64,000 nt of DNA from Scytonema tolypothrichoides VB-61278 (GCF_000828085.3 NZ_JXCA02000002.1:747070-811069); one strand, 5' to 3'. Counted from the first letter of the stretch, positions 39,201 to 47,976 are shown. The notes: generated by a model not told the origin, from the letters alone. Program-made: numbers and translations.

Positions 39201-39242
39201 CAACAGAATAACAAAATAAATAAATTTTTTCATCCAATACAT
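36210..39242 (-). CDS. large exported zinc-dependent metalloprotease (DUF5117 family)
   Basis: The 1010-residue protein has a signal peptide (KKFIYFVILLYCLFLGIPPSSA). A Lys/Glu-rich linker follows (about 35-185), then a DUF5117-like beta domain (LPGLFTLYREKEKNKIYLEI onward), a catalytic domain and a DUF4953-like C-terminus. The zinc motif is HEVGHTLGLRHN, with His617, Glu618, His621 and His627 (HExxHxxGxxH), and a VMDYIPPN methionine-turn-like segment follows. Such proteins occur in the periplasm or outside the cell; substrates are not known. The ATG at 39242 is used; another ATG lies three codons later. It is the first gene of a pair with the lysozyme-like protein downstream. Confidence 0.88.
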   Translation of the reverse strand: MYWMKKFIYFVILLYCLFLGIPPSSAKSKALKVSEAGRFADKESAEPGERAAKEEKSYRVRETTVVPSFVLWSSQSRQSKLENVAFFEKQGFSKEQVWVIDGKQQAQRQSFLWVVEDTKKVEQPFLQVQNIVEKPIKPEEKTEVIPKPSKKEELESFDKVVKDAEILPGLFTLYREKEKNKIYLEIKPEQLKKNYLATGTLESGIGEAGIYSGMPLHDFLFYFQRVNNKVQFVVRNVNFRTREGDPQERSLARSFSDSVLYSVSIKSIHPVRKTILIDLGDLLLTDLAGLSVSLGVAPATDKSYFGTAKVFPLNMEIESVLNFTNTRANSEKFRFGGTLADLRGFSLRVHYSLSQLPENNYRPRLADERVGYFITAYQDISNDEHRDPFVRYINRWNLEKQNPSAALSPPKKPIIFWIDNAVPLEYRDAIKEGVLLWNKAFEKAGFKDAIQVQQMPDNATWDPADIRYNTIRWINTVDGYFAMGPSRVNPLTGEILAADILVDGSFIRALKNDYSRVGQFKQTQNQTPLSALMQNSLLCTNRTEAESSDTSVESMAMEGLASRLSKLAGQYDLCYGMEAANQFAYGSLAMKLLQNTPPSREQMKDYIHQYLRLIIAHEVGHTLGLRHNFRGSTMLTPEQINNQDITRTKGMISSVMDYIPPNIAPQGTKQGDYFPKMIGPYDEWAIQYGYAPIPVATPAAEKPFLDKVAQESNKPELSYSTDEDMFDLDPTANAWDNSSNVLVYSHWQLDNALLLWQRLNKVDLLSGESFSDVKEQFGTVFDQYFKNVYYITKYVGGQSFYRVQPGDPKGKLPFQPVPVQEQRQALDLVQKYVFAEDALSFPPELLNKLAPSRWRHWGSSPRIGRLDFPIHDWVLYMQSSVLWDLLSSDRLSRLKDIELKSPRDQALTLPELFDTLQNDIWTEVVKPNGKPIVISSLRRGLQRQYVDKLTAMVLRKERVPEDARTLAWYKLKQLNEKLDGLSSNDEYTKAHLLETRDRINKILNAQVQAN

Positions 39243-40066
39243 ACCTAGTATTGATTCCTATTTTATTTCCAATACTTGTGTTACAAAGCTAATTCATACT
39301 CTCTTTAACTAAGTGTTAAGTTCTGAAAAATATGTTAACTACTTGCAAGCAGTTAGCTTATTCAGTGAACTCAGTCAATTGTCGATACGATTTTTTAGCT
39401 TTGTTGCAATATCTTATGCTAGTAGTTTTCCCAATAAATGCGTTTGTCGCACAGAGTACGTATTATGAAAATTCACTAATTTTGTAGACATTAATTGTAA
39501 AATATGGTATAATTAACTCGATAAATAACGTTTAGACCCACTTCAAAAATGTTTGAGTTTTGACTTCAAACAACAATTCAAGTCGTGTCGATTCATTCAG
39601 TTATTCACTGTCGAGGCATAAAAGATGTGTGGTAGTGCATGCTATGCCTAATAGGTAACCGGAGTGCGTTATAGCCGTAAATCAAACGACTGTTTATATT
39701 TGTCTATGACTGATGGAACTATAACAGGCTAGATAAAAACAGGAGGTTACCGACAAACGAAAAACTTTTGTCTGCCGCCAAGGCGATTGCTTGCTTAGAA
39801 AGCATATGAAGCGCTTAACAATCGCAAATCAATTGCTTAGAACTATCCTCGCAATTGACTTTCGACCTGCACTACAAACCCAATTTGAGATTATAACAGT
39901 TACCAGTTATCAGTTATCAGTTATCAATGAACAATCATTTGATCACTGTTCCCTGTTCCCTGTTCCCTATTCCCCGCTATATCTTTGCAAAAAAAAATTC
40001 CCACCCAAGAATTGTTCTGGATGGAAATCTTGATTGCCAAGTGGGTACTACCCACTGGAAGAATAA
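39243..40066. other. intergenic region with several inverted repeats; possible structured RNA
   Basis: Within 39610-39830 there are nested pairs: AGGCATA / TATGCCT (39614-39649), GGTAACC / GGTTACC (39654-39751) and GCGATTG / CAATCGC (39783-39825). A heptamer array (CAGTTAT) lies at 39903-39926 and ends of a TTCCCTG array at about 39948-39975. No protein frame is convincing. The inverted repeats could be part of an untranslated RNA; I do not recognise a known RNA family (tmRNA, RNase P RNA and SRP RNA were considered and not found). Confidence 0.4.
39903..39926. repeat. 7-bp tandem repeat (CAGTTAT), three copies
   Basis: Three copies of the heptamer follow one another, and a related CTGTTCC array follows at about 39953-39975. 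They lie between the dnaK stop and the possible RNA region. Confidence 0.7.
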
Positions 40067-41980
40067 CTACTTAGATTCAGTGAAATCAGCATCAATCACA
40101 TCATCACCACTGCCAGAAGAAGAGGAAGAACCATCAGAGGTGTTAGCACCAGTGTTTGCAGAAGCTTCTGCACCACCTGCTTGTTGATAGATATTGCTAC
40201 CAACAGCAAACAGCGCTTGTTGCAGTTCTGGCATAACCTTCTTGATTTGCTCGTCGTCTTCCTTAGAAACAGCGTCACGCAAGTCTTTTACTAAACCTTC
40301 TACCTTGGTTTTATCAGCCGGGGGAACTTTGTCACCCAATTCTTGCAACTGCTTCTCGGCTTGATATGCCAAAGAGTCGGCTTGGTTCTTGCGGTCGATT
40401 TTCTCACGACGTTCCTTGTCAGTTGAAGCGTTTTGTTCAGCTTCTCTAACCATCCGTTCAACGTCAGATTTATCCAAGGTAGAAGCACCAGTAATACTGA
40501 TGGACTGTTCCTTACCGGTACCTTTGTCCTTAGCGGTAACGTTAAGAATACCGTTGGCGTCAATATCGAATACGACTTCAATTTGAGGTACACCACGTGG
40601 TGCTGGAGGAATTCCATCAAGACGGAAGGTACCTAAACTCTTGTTGTCGTTTGACATCTCCCGTTCGCCTTGGAGAACGTGAATTTCCACGTTGGTTTGA
40701 CCGTCTACAGCGGTGGAGAAGACTTCTGACTTCTTGGTAGGAATTGTGGTGTTGCGAGGAATAATCTTAGTCATGACACCGCCTAAGGTTTCCACACCCA
40801 AGGACAGTGGTGTTACGTCTAACAGCAAGATACCAGTAACATCACCACCAAGCACACCTGCTTGAATTGCTGCACCTACTGCCACAACTTCATCGGGGTT
40901 AACGCTTTGGTTAGGATCTTTACCCAACACCTGCTTCACCACTTGTTGAACTGCAGGAATACGGGTAGAACCACCAACTAAGACAACTTCATCAATATCG
41001 CTCTTGCTTAATTTGGCATCGCGTAGTGCGTTTTCAACAGGAACTCGACAACGATCAATTAAGTCGGAGCAGAGTTCTTCAAACTTGCCGCGAGTTAGGG
41101 TTGTATCTAGGTGCTTGGGACCATCCTGGGTAGCGGTAATAAATGGCAGGTTGATTTCCGCTTGGGTGACGCTAGAAAGTTCAATTTTCGCTTTTTCTGC
41201 AGCTTCAGTCAGACGTTGTAAAGCTTGTTTGTCTTTGCGAAGGTCGATACCTTCGTCTTTACGGAACTGTTCTGCTAAAAAGTCAACGATTTTCTTGTCG
41301 AAGTCGTCACCACCAAGGTGAGTATCACCGGAAGTTGCTAACACTTCAAAGACACCGTCGCCAACTTCTAGGATGGACACGTCGAATGTACCACCACCAA
41401 GGTCAAACACGAGGATGGTTTCGTTGCTCTTCTTGTCAAAACCGTACGCCAGAGAAGCGGCGGTAGGTTCGTTGATAATCCGCAGAACTTCAATACCAGC
41501 AATCTTACCAGCGTCTTTGGTCGCTTGCCGCTGGGAGTCGTTGAAGTATGCGGGAACGGTGATAACAGCTTGAGTTACGGTTTCGCCAATGTACTTGCTT
41601 GCATCTTCTACAAGCTTGCGGAGAACCTGTGCCGAAATTTCTTCAGGCGCAAAAGGCTTACCGAGTTGCGGACTCTCAAGTTTAACGTTTCCGTTGCTGT
41701 CGCGCTGAACTTTGTAAGAAACTTCAGTCGCTTCGTGGGTGATTTCGTCGTATTTACGTCCAATAAAACGTTTTACAGAATAAAAGGTGTTTTCCGGGTT
41801 CATCACCCCTTGGCGTTTGGCGATTTGACCAACTAGGCGATCGCCATTTTTTGCAAACGCAACAACTGAAGGTGTTGTCCGAAAACCTTCTGCGTTGGCA
41901 ATAACCGTTGGTTTACCACCTTCCATAACTGCCACGCAGGAGTTTGTTGTACCTAAATCAATTCCAACTACTTTTGCCAT
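40067..41980 (-). CDS. dnaK: molecular chaperone DnaK (Hsp70)
   Basis: The 637-residue Hsp70 has the N-terminal ATPase signature [30 protein letters not shown] and [11 protein letters not shown] motifs, the substrate-binding domain ([28 protein letters not shown]) and a helical lid. It ends with a Ser/Gly-rich linker and the DDVIDADF tail typical of a DnaK that works with GrpE. Cyanobacteria have several dnaK paralogues; the full-length, acidic tail suggests the main DnaK2 type. No grpE or dnaJ gene is adjacent, and no CIRCE element is visible upstream. Confidence 0.96.
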   Translation of the reverse strand: MAKVVGIDLGTTNSCVAVMEGGKPTVIANAEGFRTTPSVVAFAKNGDRLVGQIAKRQGVMNPENTFYSVKRFIGRKYDEITHEATEVSYKVQRDSNGNVKLESPQLGKPFAPEEISAQVLRKLVEDASKYIGETVTQAVITVPAYFNDSQRQATKDAGKIAGIEVLRIINEPTAASLAYGFDKKSNETILVFDLGGGTFDVSILEVGDGVFEVLATSGDTHLGGDDFDKKIVDFLAEQFRKDEGIDLRKDKQALQRLTEAAEKAKIELSSVTQAEINLPFITATQDGPKHLDTTLTRGKFEELCSDLIDRCRVPVENALRDAKLSKSDIDEVVLVGGSTRIPAVQQVVKQVLGKDPNQSVNPDEVVAVGAAIQAGVLGGDVTGILLLDVTPLSLGVETLGGVMTKIIPRNTTIPTKKSEVFSTAVDGQTNVEIHVLQGEREMSNDNKSLGTFRLDGIPPAPRGVPQIEVVFDIDANGILNVTAKDKGTGKEQSISITGASTLDKSDVERMVREAEQNASTDKERREKIDRKNQADSLAYQAEKQLQELGDKVPPADKTKVEGLVKDLRDAVSKEDDEQIKKVMPELQQALFAVGSNIYQQAGGAEASANTGANTSDGSSSSSGSGDDVIDADFTESK

Positions 41981-42506
41981 TGTAGGTGCTGGCTCCGTAC
42001 CACTACTAATGAATAAAGGGAGTATAAGGGACTAAATTTTTGAACCAACTGGATTTAGAAAGCAGCCAGTTCAGCATGAATACCTTTGGTTTAATTTACT
42101 GCTGATATATATACTGAGCCTGTGTAGCCAGTCCATGAAGGGTGGTTTTCCGAACCTTGGTTAGGGCGGTTATGCTGGAAATTCTTTTTTGGTTTGTTCA
42201 TGGACTGAATTTGCTTTCACTTTCTTCGTCTAATGTATGAGAATTAATACTAGGAGTAATTCGGGTGAACCGTATCGTCAATGTGGTGTTTGCCGTCTTT
42301 AGTAGTCCTGAGTTCCACGCTTCGTTAGAAAACCCTCCGGGAACGCGGGTCGCCTGCGGAGGGTTTCCCTCCCGCAGCGCTGGTCTCACCACTAGCAAAG
42401 AAACACCATTCACCCTGTTGCCTGTTGCCTGTTGCCTGTTCCCAATTAAGCTGTTTCCTCTTAAAGCTCTGTACAATAGAAAAGCTTCTATGCCTCGACA
42501 TGATAT
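41981..42506. other. intergenic region with a GC-rich repeat and a heptamer array
   Basis: This gap between the divergent dnaK and dus genes holds a GC-rich module (about 42328-42385: CTCCGGGAACGCGGGTCGCC, GGAGGGTTTCCCTCC) and a CCTGTTG heptamer array at 42414-42441. No gene is visible. Confidence 0.55.
42414..42441. repeat. 7-bp tandem repeat (CCTGTTG), nearly four copies
   Basis: Three perfect copies and a fourth with one change (CCTGTTC) lie 65 bases before the dus start codon. Confidence 0.75.
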
Positions 42507-43562
42507 ATGGTTACGCTATCTCCTGACCTAAAAGCCAAACTTTCGACTCCTCTAAAAATTGGTTCTTTTGAGGTGAAAAGTCGGGTTCTCCAGTCGCCTT
42601 TGTCCGGGGTGACCGATATGGTCTTTCGTCGCCTGGTGCGTCGCTATGCGCCTGAGTCGATGATGTACACGGAGATGGTGAACGCAACCGGATTGCACTA
42701 TGTCAAACAGTTGCCGAAAATCATGGAGGTAGACCGCAACGAGCGACCAATTAGTATTCAGTTATTTGACTGTCGCCCAGATTTTCTTGCCGAAGCAGCG
42801 GTAAAGGCGGTTGAGGAAGGAGCGGACACCGTTGATATCAATATGGGTTGTCCGGTAAACAAAATTACAAAAAACGGTGGTGGTTCTTCGCTGTTACGTC
42901 AGCCAGAAGTCGCTGAGGCAATCGTTAGGGAAGTTGTAAAGGCAGTTGATGTACCAGTAACAGTGAAAACCCGTATAGGTTGGAGTGACAAGGAAATCAC
43001 AATTCTCGACTTTGCCAAGCGGATGCAAGATGCAGGGGCGCAAATGATTACGGTACACGGACGTACCCGCGCCCAAGGTTACAATGGCAATGCCCGTTGG
43101 GAATGGATTGCTCGCGTTAAGGAAGTTCTTGATATTCCAGTGATAGGTAATGGAGATATTTTCTCGGTTGAAGCGGCGGTGAAGTGTTTGGAACAAACGG
43201 GTGCTGATGGGGTGATGTGTTCCCGTGGAACTTTGGGTTATCCGTTTTTGGCAGGAGAAATTGATTACTTCCTGAAAACCGGGGAAGAATTACCATCACC
43301 AACGCCAATTCAGCGTTTGGAATGTGCTAGAGAACATTTACAAGCTTTGTACGAATACAAAGGTGACAGGGGAGTGCGTCAAGCACGCAAGCATATGACA
43401 TGGTACTCGAAAGGCTTTGCTGGTGCTGCTGATTTGCGGGGACAGTTGAGTGTAATAGAGAATGTGCAGCAAGGTGTTGATTTGATTGATAGGGCAATAG
43501 AGCAGTTGGCGAATGGGTATGAGCTGATTGAAGAAAATCAGTTGGCGATAAGCGGAGCTTAA
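42507..43562 (+). CDS. dus: tRNA dihydrouridine synthase (DusB-like)
   Basis: This FMN enzyme reduces uridine to dihydrouridine in tRNA. The 351-residue protein has the TIM-barrel motifs SPLSGVTDMVFRRLVR (about residues 28-43), SIQLFDCRPDFLAEAA, INMGCPVNKITKNGGGSSLL with the catalytic Cys in NMGCPV, VTVKTRIGW, ITVHGRTRAQGYNG and IGNGDIFS. The substrate position in tRNA cannot be told from sequence. The next genes are toxin-antitoxin pairs, so this gene marks the boundary of the accessory island; TA genes often sit beside tRNA-related genes. Confidence 0.95.
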   Translation: MVTLSPDLKAKLSTPLKIGSFEVKSRVLQSPLSGVTDMVFRRLVRRYAPESMMYTEMVNATGLHYVKQLPKIMEVDRNERPISIQLFDCRPDFLAEAAVKAVEEGADTVDINMGCPVNKITKNGGGSSLLRQPEVAEAIVREVVKAVDVPVTVKTRIGWSDKEITILDFAKRMQDAGAQMITVHGRTRAQGYNGNARWEWIARVKEVLDIPVIGNGDIFSVEAAVKCLEQTGADGVMCSRGTLGYPFLAGEIDYFLKTGEELPSPTPIQRLECAREHLQALYEYKGDRGVRQARKHMTWYSKGFAGAADLRGQLSVIENVQQGVDLIDRAIEQLANGYELIEENQLAISGA

Positions 43563-43717
43563 GCATAAAGGCTTATCGCACAGTAAGTTCATTGCCTCAT
43601 GTCGGGTAGCTGATAAAAATGGGATGAGATTAATTAAGGAGAGGGTATGGAAAGATAAGCCGACGTGTGTTTATGCAATTGAATGCAGTATTCTGAGTTT
43701 GTATGGAGTCTCCTTTT

Positions 43718-43960
43718 ATGCCCCACGCTCTCAAAGCAATTTACCGTAACGGCGCATTCGTTCTGCAAACCCCGTGCAACTTACCTGATGGTGCTGAGGT
43801 TGAATTATTCATTCAATCACCCCAACTTATATCACCACCAATCTCCGATTTAGAAACTAAGCAACATTTTCTAAAATCGTTGGTTGAGCGAATGCAGCAA
43901 AATCCAATTCCACTGGATGCTCCTCGTTTCACACGGGAGATGTTGCATGAACGCGGTTGA
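43718..43960 (+). CDS. antitoxin of a PIN-type toxin-antitoxin pair (AF2212/DUF104-like)
   Basis: The 80-residue protein starts PHALKAIYRNGAFVLQTPC with PDGAEVELFIQ, the small beta-barrel or swapped-hairpin N-terminus of DUF104/AF2212-type antitoxins, followed by a helical tail ending in FTREMLHERG that would bind the toxin. The ATG at 43718 is chosen because a GGAG site lies 8 bases before it; the ATG at 43703 overlaps that site. The stop codon overlaps the start of the PIN toxin gene by 14 bases, the usual translational coupling. It probably represses its own promoter. Confidence 0.82.
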   Translation: MPHALKAIYRNGAFVLQTPCNLPDGAEVELFIQSPQLISPPISDLETKQHFLKSLVERMQQNPIPLDAPRFTREMLHERG

Positions 43961-44354
43961 CACCAACATCTTGATTTATGTCAACGATCCTCGCGATCCG
44001 GCGAAACAAGGAATAGCAGCTTCTCTGGTGTCATCTTTGACTGATGGTGTCCTATTGTGGCAAGTTGCGTGTGAGTATTTGGCAGCCAGCCGCAAGTTGG
44101 AACCATTGGGATACGATAAAGTACAAGCATGGCAGTATATTCGTGACTTGCAACAGGTTTGGCATACTGCTTTACCAACATGGAGTGTTCTGAATCAAGC
44201 AGAGGATTTGCTCAAGCGCTTCAGTTTGTCATATTGGGATGCGATGATTGTCGCTGCTTGTTTGGAAGCAAATGTTCAAACTCTTTACACAGAGGATTTT
44301 GGGTACTCAAATATTGATGGATTGGGTATTGTCAATCCATTCAAAGTTCCTTAA
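43947..44354 (+). CDS. PIN-domain toxin (VapC-like ribonuclease)
   Basis: The 135-residue PIN-domain protein has acidic active-site residues in AVDTNILIYVND (Asp5), ACEYLAASRKLE (Glu), LSYWDAMIVAAC (Asp) and LYTEDFGY (Glu/Asp). VapC toxins cut RNA, often tRNA or rRNA. The ATG at 43947 overlaps the antitoxin gene; upstream in-frame starts lie within the antitoxin coding region and are not conserved sequence. The pair follows dus. Confidence 0.88.
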   Translation: MNAVDTNILIYVNDPRDPAKQGIAASLVSSLTDGVLLWQVACEYLAASRKLEPLGYDKVQAWQYIRDLQQVWHTALPTWSVLNQAEDLLKRFSLSYWDAMIVAACLEANVQTLYTEDFGYSNIDGLGIVNPFKVP

Positions 44355-44618
44355 GTTGGCGTGGCATAACAAATCGTCGGAAATGCAAGGTTATTGGTAG
44401 GAATGATATCATCTTGGTTCAGTATTCTTACACTAAGTTCAATCTAGTAGGACATAATTTATAAAAACCGTATTTTCATTCCTCATGGAACTTGCGTTGA
44501 ATAAGCGTTTTACAGAAAACAAAAACACGGTTTTTAACGATCAAGGACTACTAGCCTTGTCGCAAAACAGTTGTTCGTAGGCAATATATTCTAAGAAGTA
44601 ATAAGGGAGTGAAACCGT
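44355..44618. other. gap between two toxin-antitoxin pairs, with a spaced inverted repeat
   Basis: AAAAACCGT (44463-44471) and ACGGTTTTT (44527-44535) form a 9-bp inverted repeat with a spacer of about 55 bases. It may be the ends of a tiny element or a hairpin. An AAGGGAG ribosome site for the next gene lies at about 44603. Confidence 0.4.
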
Positions 44619-44843
44619 ATGTCGGACTTACTTAGAAGAATTACAATTAACCCCAAGCAGTGTGGTGGTCGTCCCTGTATCCGGGGCATGAGAATTCGGG
44701 TATCAGATGTGCTGGACTTGTTTGCGGCTGGACTGAGTGCCGAACAGATTTTGGAAGAAATGCCCGATCTTGAGGCGGATGATCTTAAAGCAGCACTTAT
44801 GTACGCTTCACGTAAACTCAACCATGCGGTTTTGGTTGCATGA
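44619..44843 (+). CDS. DUF433 antitoxin
   Basis: The 74-residue helix-turn-helix protein has the family core ITINPKQCGGRPCIRGMRI (NP..CGG.PCIRG.RI), VSDVLDLFAAGLSAEQILEE and PDLEADDLKAALMYA. DUF433 proteins are antitoxins paired with DUF5615 toxins. A good ribosome site (AAGGGAG) precedes the ATG. The stop codon overlaps the toxin start (ATGATG). Confidence 0.88.
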   Translation: MSDLLRRITINPKQCGGRPCIRGMRIRVSDVLDLFAAGLSAEQILEEMPDLEADDLKAALMYASRKLNHAVLVA

Positions 44844-45181
44844 TGACGATCTGGGTAGATGCACATCTTTCACCTGCAATCGCTACTTGGATCACCATCA
44901 CATTCAGCATAACGGCATTAGCTTTGCGTGATCTTGGACTCAGAGATGCCGAAGATGCTGAGATTTTCCAGGCTGCGAAAGCTGAAGGAGTGATCTTGAT
45001 GACTAAAGACAGCGACTTTGTTGACTTGGTTGATCGTCTTGGAACACCACCACAAATTATCTGGTTAACGTGTGGTAATACTTCAAATGCCCGATTGAGA
45101 GAGATTCTGAGTGTGACATTGCCAGAAGCATTAAAGCTTTTGCGATCAGGCGAAGCATTAGTCGAAATCACTGGGAATTAG
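44840..45181 (+). CDS. DUF5615 PIN-like toxin
   Basis: The 113-residue PIN-like protein has the family N-terminus TIWVDAHLSPAIATW (Asp6) and the acidic segment LMTKDSDFVDLVDRLGTPP, followed by IIWLTCGNTSNARLREIL. DUF5615 proteins are Mut7-C/PIN-related putative RNases. The ATG overlaps the DUF433 stop codon, giving a coupled pair. This is the second complete TA module in 1.5 kb. Confidence 0.88.
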   Translation: MMTIWVDAHLSPAIATWITITFSITALALRDLGLRDAEDAEIFQAAKAEGVILMTKDSDFVDLVDRLGTPPQIIWLTCGNTSNARLREILSVTLPEALKLLRSGEALVEITGN

Positions 45182-45202
45182 CAGCGCAGGCTAACAAATC
45201 GG

Positions 45203-45454
45203 TCAACTTGAAATATTCTCTTGTTCTTCTTCTTCTTGTGCTTCTAAAAGGTGAGTTGCTTTGCTACCTAGCAATCCAAAGATAGCACCGACGCCTGTTT
45301 GCCAAGTTGCAGTGCTGTTTTCTAGAACTCGCACCTGATACTCGGATAATTTAGGTTGAGAAGCTAGCCATAAGGATGTACCACCAGAAAGCATAGTTAA
45401 AGACAGAACAGTGGAGAAGACTAAGTGGAAAGCTGATACTTTAGAAGTTTTCAT
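45203..45454 (-). CDS. small membrane protein of unknown function
   Basis: I recognise no family. The 83-residue product has a hydrophobic segment (about residues 9-31, FHLVFSTVLSLTMLSGGTSLWL), a second weaker one (TGVGAIFGLLGSKATHLLEA) and a very acidic end (EAQEEEEQENISS). It lies between the DUF5615 toxin and the NACHT gene, convergent with the former and divergent from the latter. The region 45455-45612 would hold promoters for both this gene and the NACHT gene. Small two-helix proteins next to NACHT genes are worth attention, but no link is shown. Confidence 0.5.
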   Translation of the reverse strand: MKTSKVSAFHLVFSTVLSLTMLSGGTSLWLASQPKLSEYQVRVLENSTATWQTGVGAIFGLLGSKATHLLEAQEEEEQENISS

Positions 45455-45612
45455 TGTTAATTTTTTTTGTTTTGGTTTACAGTTTCCATCTTCTGCTAAA
45501 TTCCTCTAAAGTTCAGTCTGAGCAAGGCTTTCATTCACTATGAGTTTGGAATGAGTTCAATATGACTTTTGTGTGCAAACGCTAAAATGATGAGAAGTCT
45601 TATGGTTGAGGT

Positions 45613-47976
45613 ATGGTGGGGCGATCGCTCAAAGCATCCCAAGAAGGTATCGACAAAGCAAATTCCGCACTAACCACTAAATCTTGGAGTCGTCAAGATT
45701 TAGCAGAAAAGGTAGTCATAGAGAACAAAACGGGTAAAAATACAAAAGGTATTGATATTCAAACTGTTCACAAGTTTTTTACTGGTAAGACTGTTGATCG
45801 AAAATTCTTCGTCAGTATTTGTAAAACGCTAGAACTGGACTGGCAAGAAATTGCAGAGTCACCCCCAAAAAACCAATCCCAGCCTGAGAAAAAGAACGAA
45901 GAAAAGAGTTCTGAGAAAATTTCTGATATTGATAAATTGGTCCAGCAGGTGAGACAGCACTGCTGCGAAAAAATCCAACACCTCTACAGCAAAATTCAAT
46001 TGTTGAATCGTAAGCAGATTGATGTAGACAAGCTTTACGTGGATGTCTACGTGTTGAAGAACCTTTCTAGTATGTGTGTTGCTACCATTGATGGACTGCT
46101 GAAAGGCTCAAACTTACGAGATGAATTTGACCGCTTTGGATTGGGAAAGCGTGGAGAGAAATTGCCCGGATTTGAAGTTGCAGCCAATTCTTTAAAATTG
46201 ATGGTGTTGGGTAAACCAGGATCAGGCAAAAGCACATTTTTACGACACTTGGCTGTTGACTGTTGCAAGGGGAAGTTTCAGGCTGATCTTATCCCGATTT
46301 TGGTTGAATTGAGATCCATCAAAACCGCCAGTCAGTTCGATCTACTGAACTACATTCATGAAGAATCTGATTTATCTGATGAGGAGCAAACCAAACAAAT
46401 CTTGAAGCAGGGTAAAGTCTTAATTTTACTGGATGGTTTGGATGAAGTGCCTAGTCAGTCGCGGCGAGATGTCCTAGATCATATTTCTGAGTTTTCCCAG
46501 CAGTATTACAAAAATCGCTTTATCCTGACTTGCCGGACGCAAACAACAGAATATACTTTACAAACATTCGATTACGTTGAGGTTGCTGATTTCAAGAAAA
46601 AGCAAGTGGAAAGCTTTGTTCAAAACTGGTTTGCGACATCAGTTCAGACATCTGAGGAGGGGCAAAAGCTAAAAGAAGATTTCATAGAAAAGCTATGCCA
46701 AAACAACCAAATAGCTGAACTAGCCGTCACGCCAATTCTGCTGAGTTTGACTTGCTGGGTTTTCAGTGAGTTGAAAGATTTACCCTCTAGGCGTTCCGCA
46801 TTGTATACAAAAGGACTCAATCTGTTATTGCAGCAGTGGGATGAACAAAGGGGAATCTACCGGGAAGTTGGCACTGAACGTTACCGAAAGTTGTCACCCC
46901 AAGAAAAGCAAAAACTTCTGAGTTACGTGGCTCATCGTAAGTTTGAGCAAAAGCAATTTGTGTTGTTTGAAGAAAATGAACTTCAAAGATACATTGCTGA
47001 GTATCTCAAGGATATTTCAACTCAGGACAGTAAACAGGTGCTAGAAGCGATAGAGGCGCAGCATGGATTATTCATTGAACGGGCGCAGGGCATTTACTCT
47101 TTCTCGCATCTGACATTTCAGGAATATTTAACTGCCCAATACATTATTGACCATCAGCAACTTGAGAACTTGGTTGCAGAACACCTCGCAGATAAACGCT
47201 GGCGAGAGGTATTTTTGCTGGTAGCAGATTTGATGGGTGAGAGTGCAGGTGATTTGTTGTTGTTAATGCAAAAGGAAGCGCAAAACTACATTAACACACC
47301 TAAATTGCAAGAACTATTACGCTGGGCAGATGAAGTCACAGCTGGATCGGCTGGAGATGTAAAGCCGGTGGGTAAACGTGCGTTGGCACTTGCCATCGCC
47401 CACACGAACAGTTACGCCAACACCTATGGCTACGACTACGACAACACCTACGACTACGACTACGCCAACACCTACGCCAACACTTACGCCGAGGCCATCG
47501 CCAACACCGATTTCACAGCCTACGCCGAGGCCATCATCCACGCCGGCTTCAACGTCTACGACTTCGGCGGCAGCTACGACGCCAGCACGCCCGACCCCTA
47601 CGACGTCGCCAAAGCCGTTGCCAGCGTCTACCCCGACGCCATAGATCTTACTCGTGATCTCGAAAAACTAAAAATCTTCAATAATTTTAACTCTACTGAG
47701 CTAATTAAGCAACTCGAAGCACAAAAATCTCACATTTATGATGGGAAACAGCTACAGAAAGAACGTCAAAAATTTGCTGAATCTCTCCAAGAATCTTTGT
47801 TCAATGCCTTCAATCTTACACGGAAAAAAGTCGATTTATCTGAGGACGAAATTAGTAGACTGGATAGTTATCTTTATGCTAATTCCCTAATTATCCTGTG
47901 TAAACAAGCAGCGTTGGAAGTGCCGTCCAAAATCTGGGAAGCCATTGAGGAGCGGATGTTGTTGATAGATAGCTGA
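45613..47976 (+). CDS. NACHT-domain NTPase (bacterial NLR-like)
   Basis: The 787-residue protein has an N-terminal helix-turn-helix-like module (about residues 1-80: GRSLKASQEGIDKAN, VHKFFTGKTVDRKFFVSIC, LELDWQEIAE) that is common in cyanobacterial NACHT and TIR proteins. The NACHT domain has Walker A GKPGSGKS (200-207), Walker B ILLDGLDE (Asp274, Asp277, Glu278) and sensor-like FILTCRTQTTEY. A helical part with FSHLTFQEYLTAQYI follows (about 500-515). Residues about 596-676 are low-complexity and Tyr/Asp/Asn/Ala-rich (YGYDYDNTYDYDYANTYANT). The last 100 residues are ordinary charged helices. Some bacterial NACHT proteins protect against phage. An effector domain is not obvious; the N-terminal module may be the adaptor or effector. 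Confidence 0.9.
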   Translation: MVGRSLKASQEGIDKANSALTTKSWSRQDLAEKVVIENKTGKNTKGIDIQTVHKFFTGKTVDRKFFVSICKTLELDWQEIAESPPKNQSQPEKKNEEKSSEKISDIDKLVQQVRQHCCEKIQHLYSKIQLLNRKQIDVDKLYVDVYVLKNLSSMCVATIDGLLKGSNLRDEFDRFGLGKRGEKLPGFEVAANSLKLMVLGKPGSGKSTFLRHLAVDCCKGKFQADLIPILVELRSIKTASQFDLLNYIHEESDLSDEEQTKQILKQGKVLILLDGLDEVPSQSRRDVLDHISEFSQQYYKNRFILTCRTQTTEYTLQTFDYVEVADFKKKQVESFVQNWFATSVQTSEEGQKLKEDFIEKLCQNNQIAELAVTPILLSLTCWVFSELKDLPSRRSALYTKGLNLLLQQWDEQRGIYREVGTERYRKLSPQEKQKLLSYVAHRKFEQKQFVLFEENELQRYIAEYLKDISTQDSKQVLEAIEAQHGLFIERAQGIYSFSHLTFQEYLTAQYIIDHQQLENLVAEHLADKRWREVFLLVADLMGESAGDLLLLMQKEAQNYINTPKLQELLRWADEVTAGSAGDVKPVGKRALALAIAHTNSYANTYGYDYDNTYDYDYANTYANTYAEAIANTDFTAYAEAIIHAGFNVYDFGGSYDASTPDPYDVAKAVASVYPDAIDLTRDLEKLKIFNNFNSTELIKQLEAQKSHIYDGKQLQKERQKFAESLQESLFNAFNLTRKKVDLSEDEISRLDSYLYANSLIILCKQAALEVPSKIWEAIEERMLLIDS
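47399..47640 (+). repeat. coding tandem repeats in the NACHT gene
   Basis: Short units built from TAC, GAC, AAC, ACC and GCC codons (for example TACGCCAACACC, ACCTACGACTACGAC) recur with C at almost every third position, unlike the AT-rich coding sequence on both sides. They keep the frame open and encode the Tyr-rich stretch. Confidence 0.8.

Noticed and set aside
47378-47644. 88-residue Thr/Pro-rich frame overlapping the NACHT repeat
   Set aside because: It is the other-frame reading of the coding tandem repeat and has no independent start signal.
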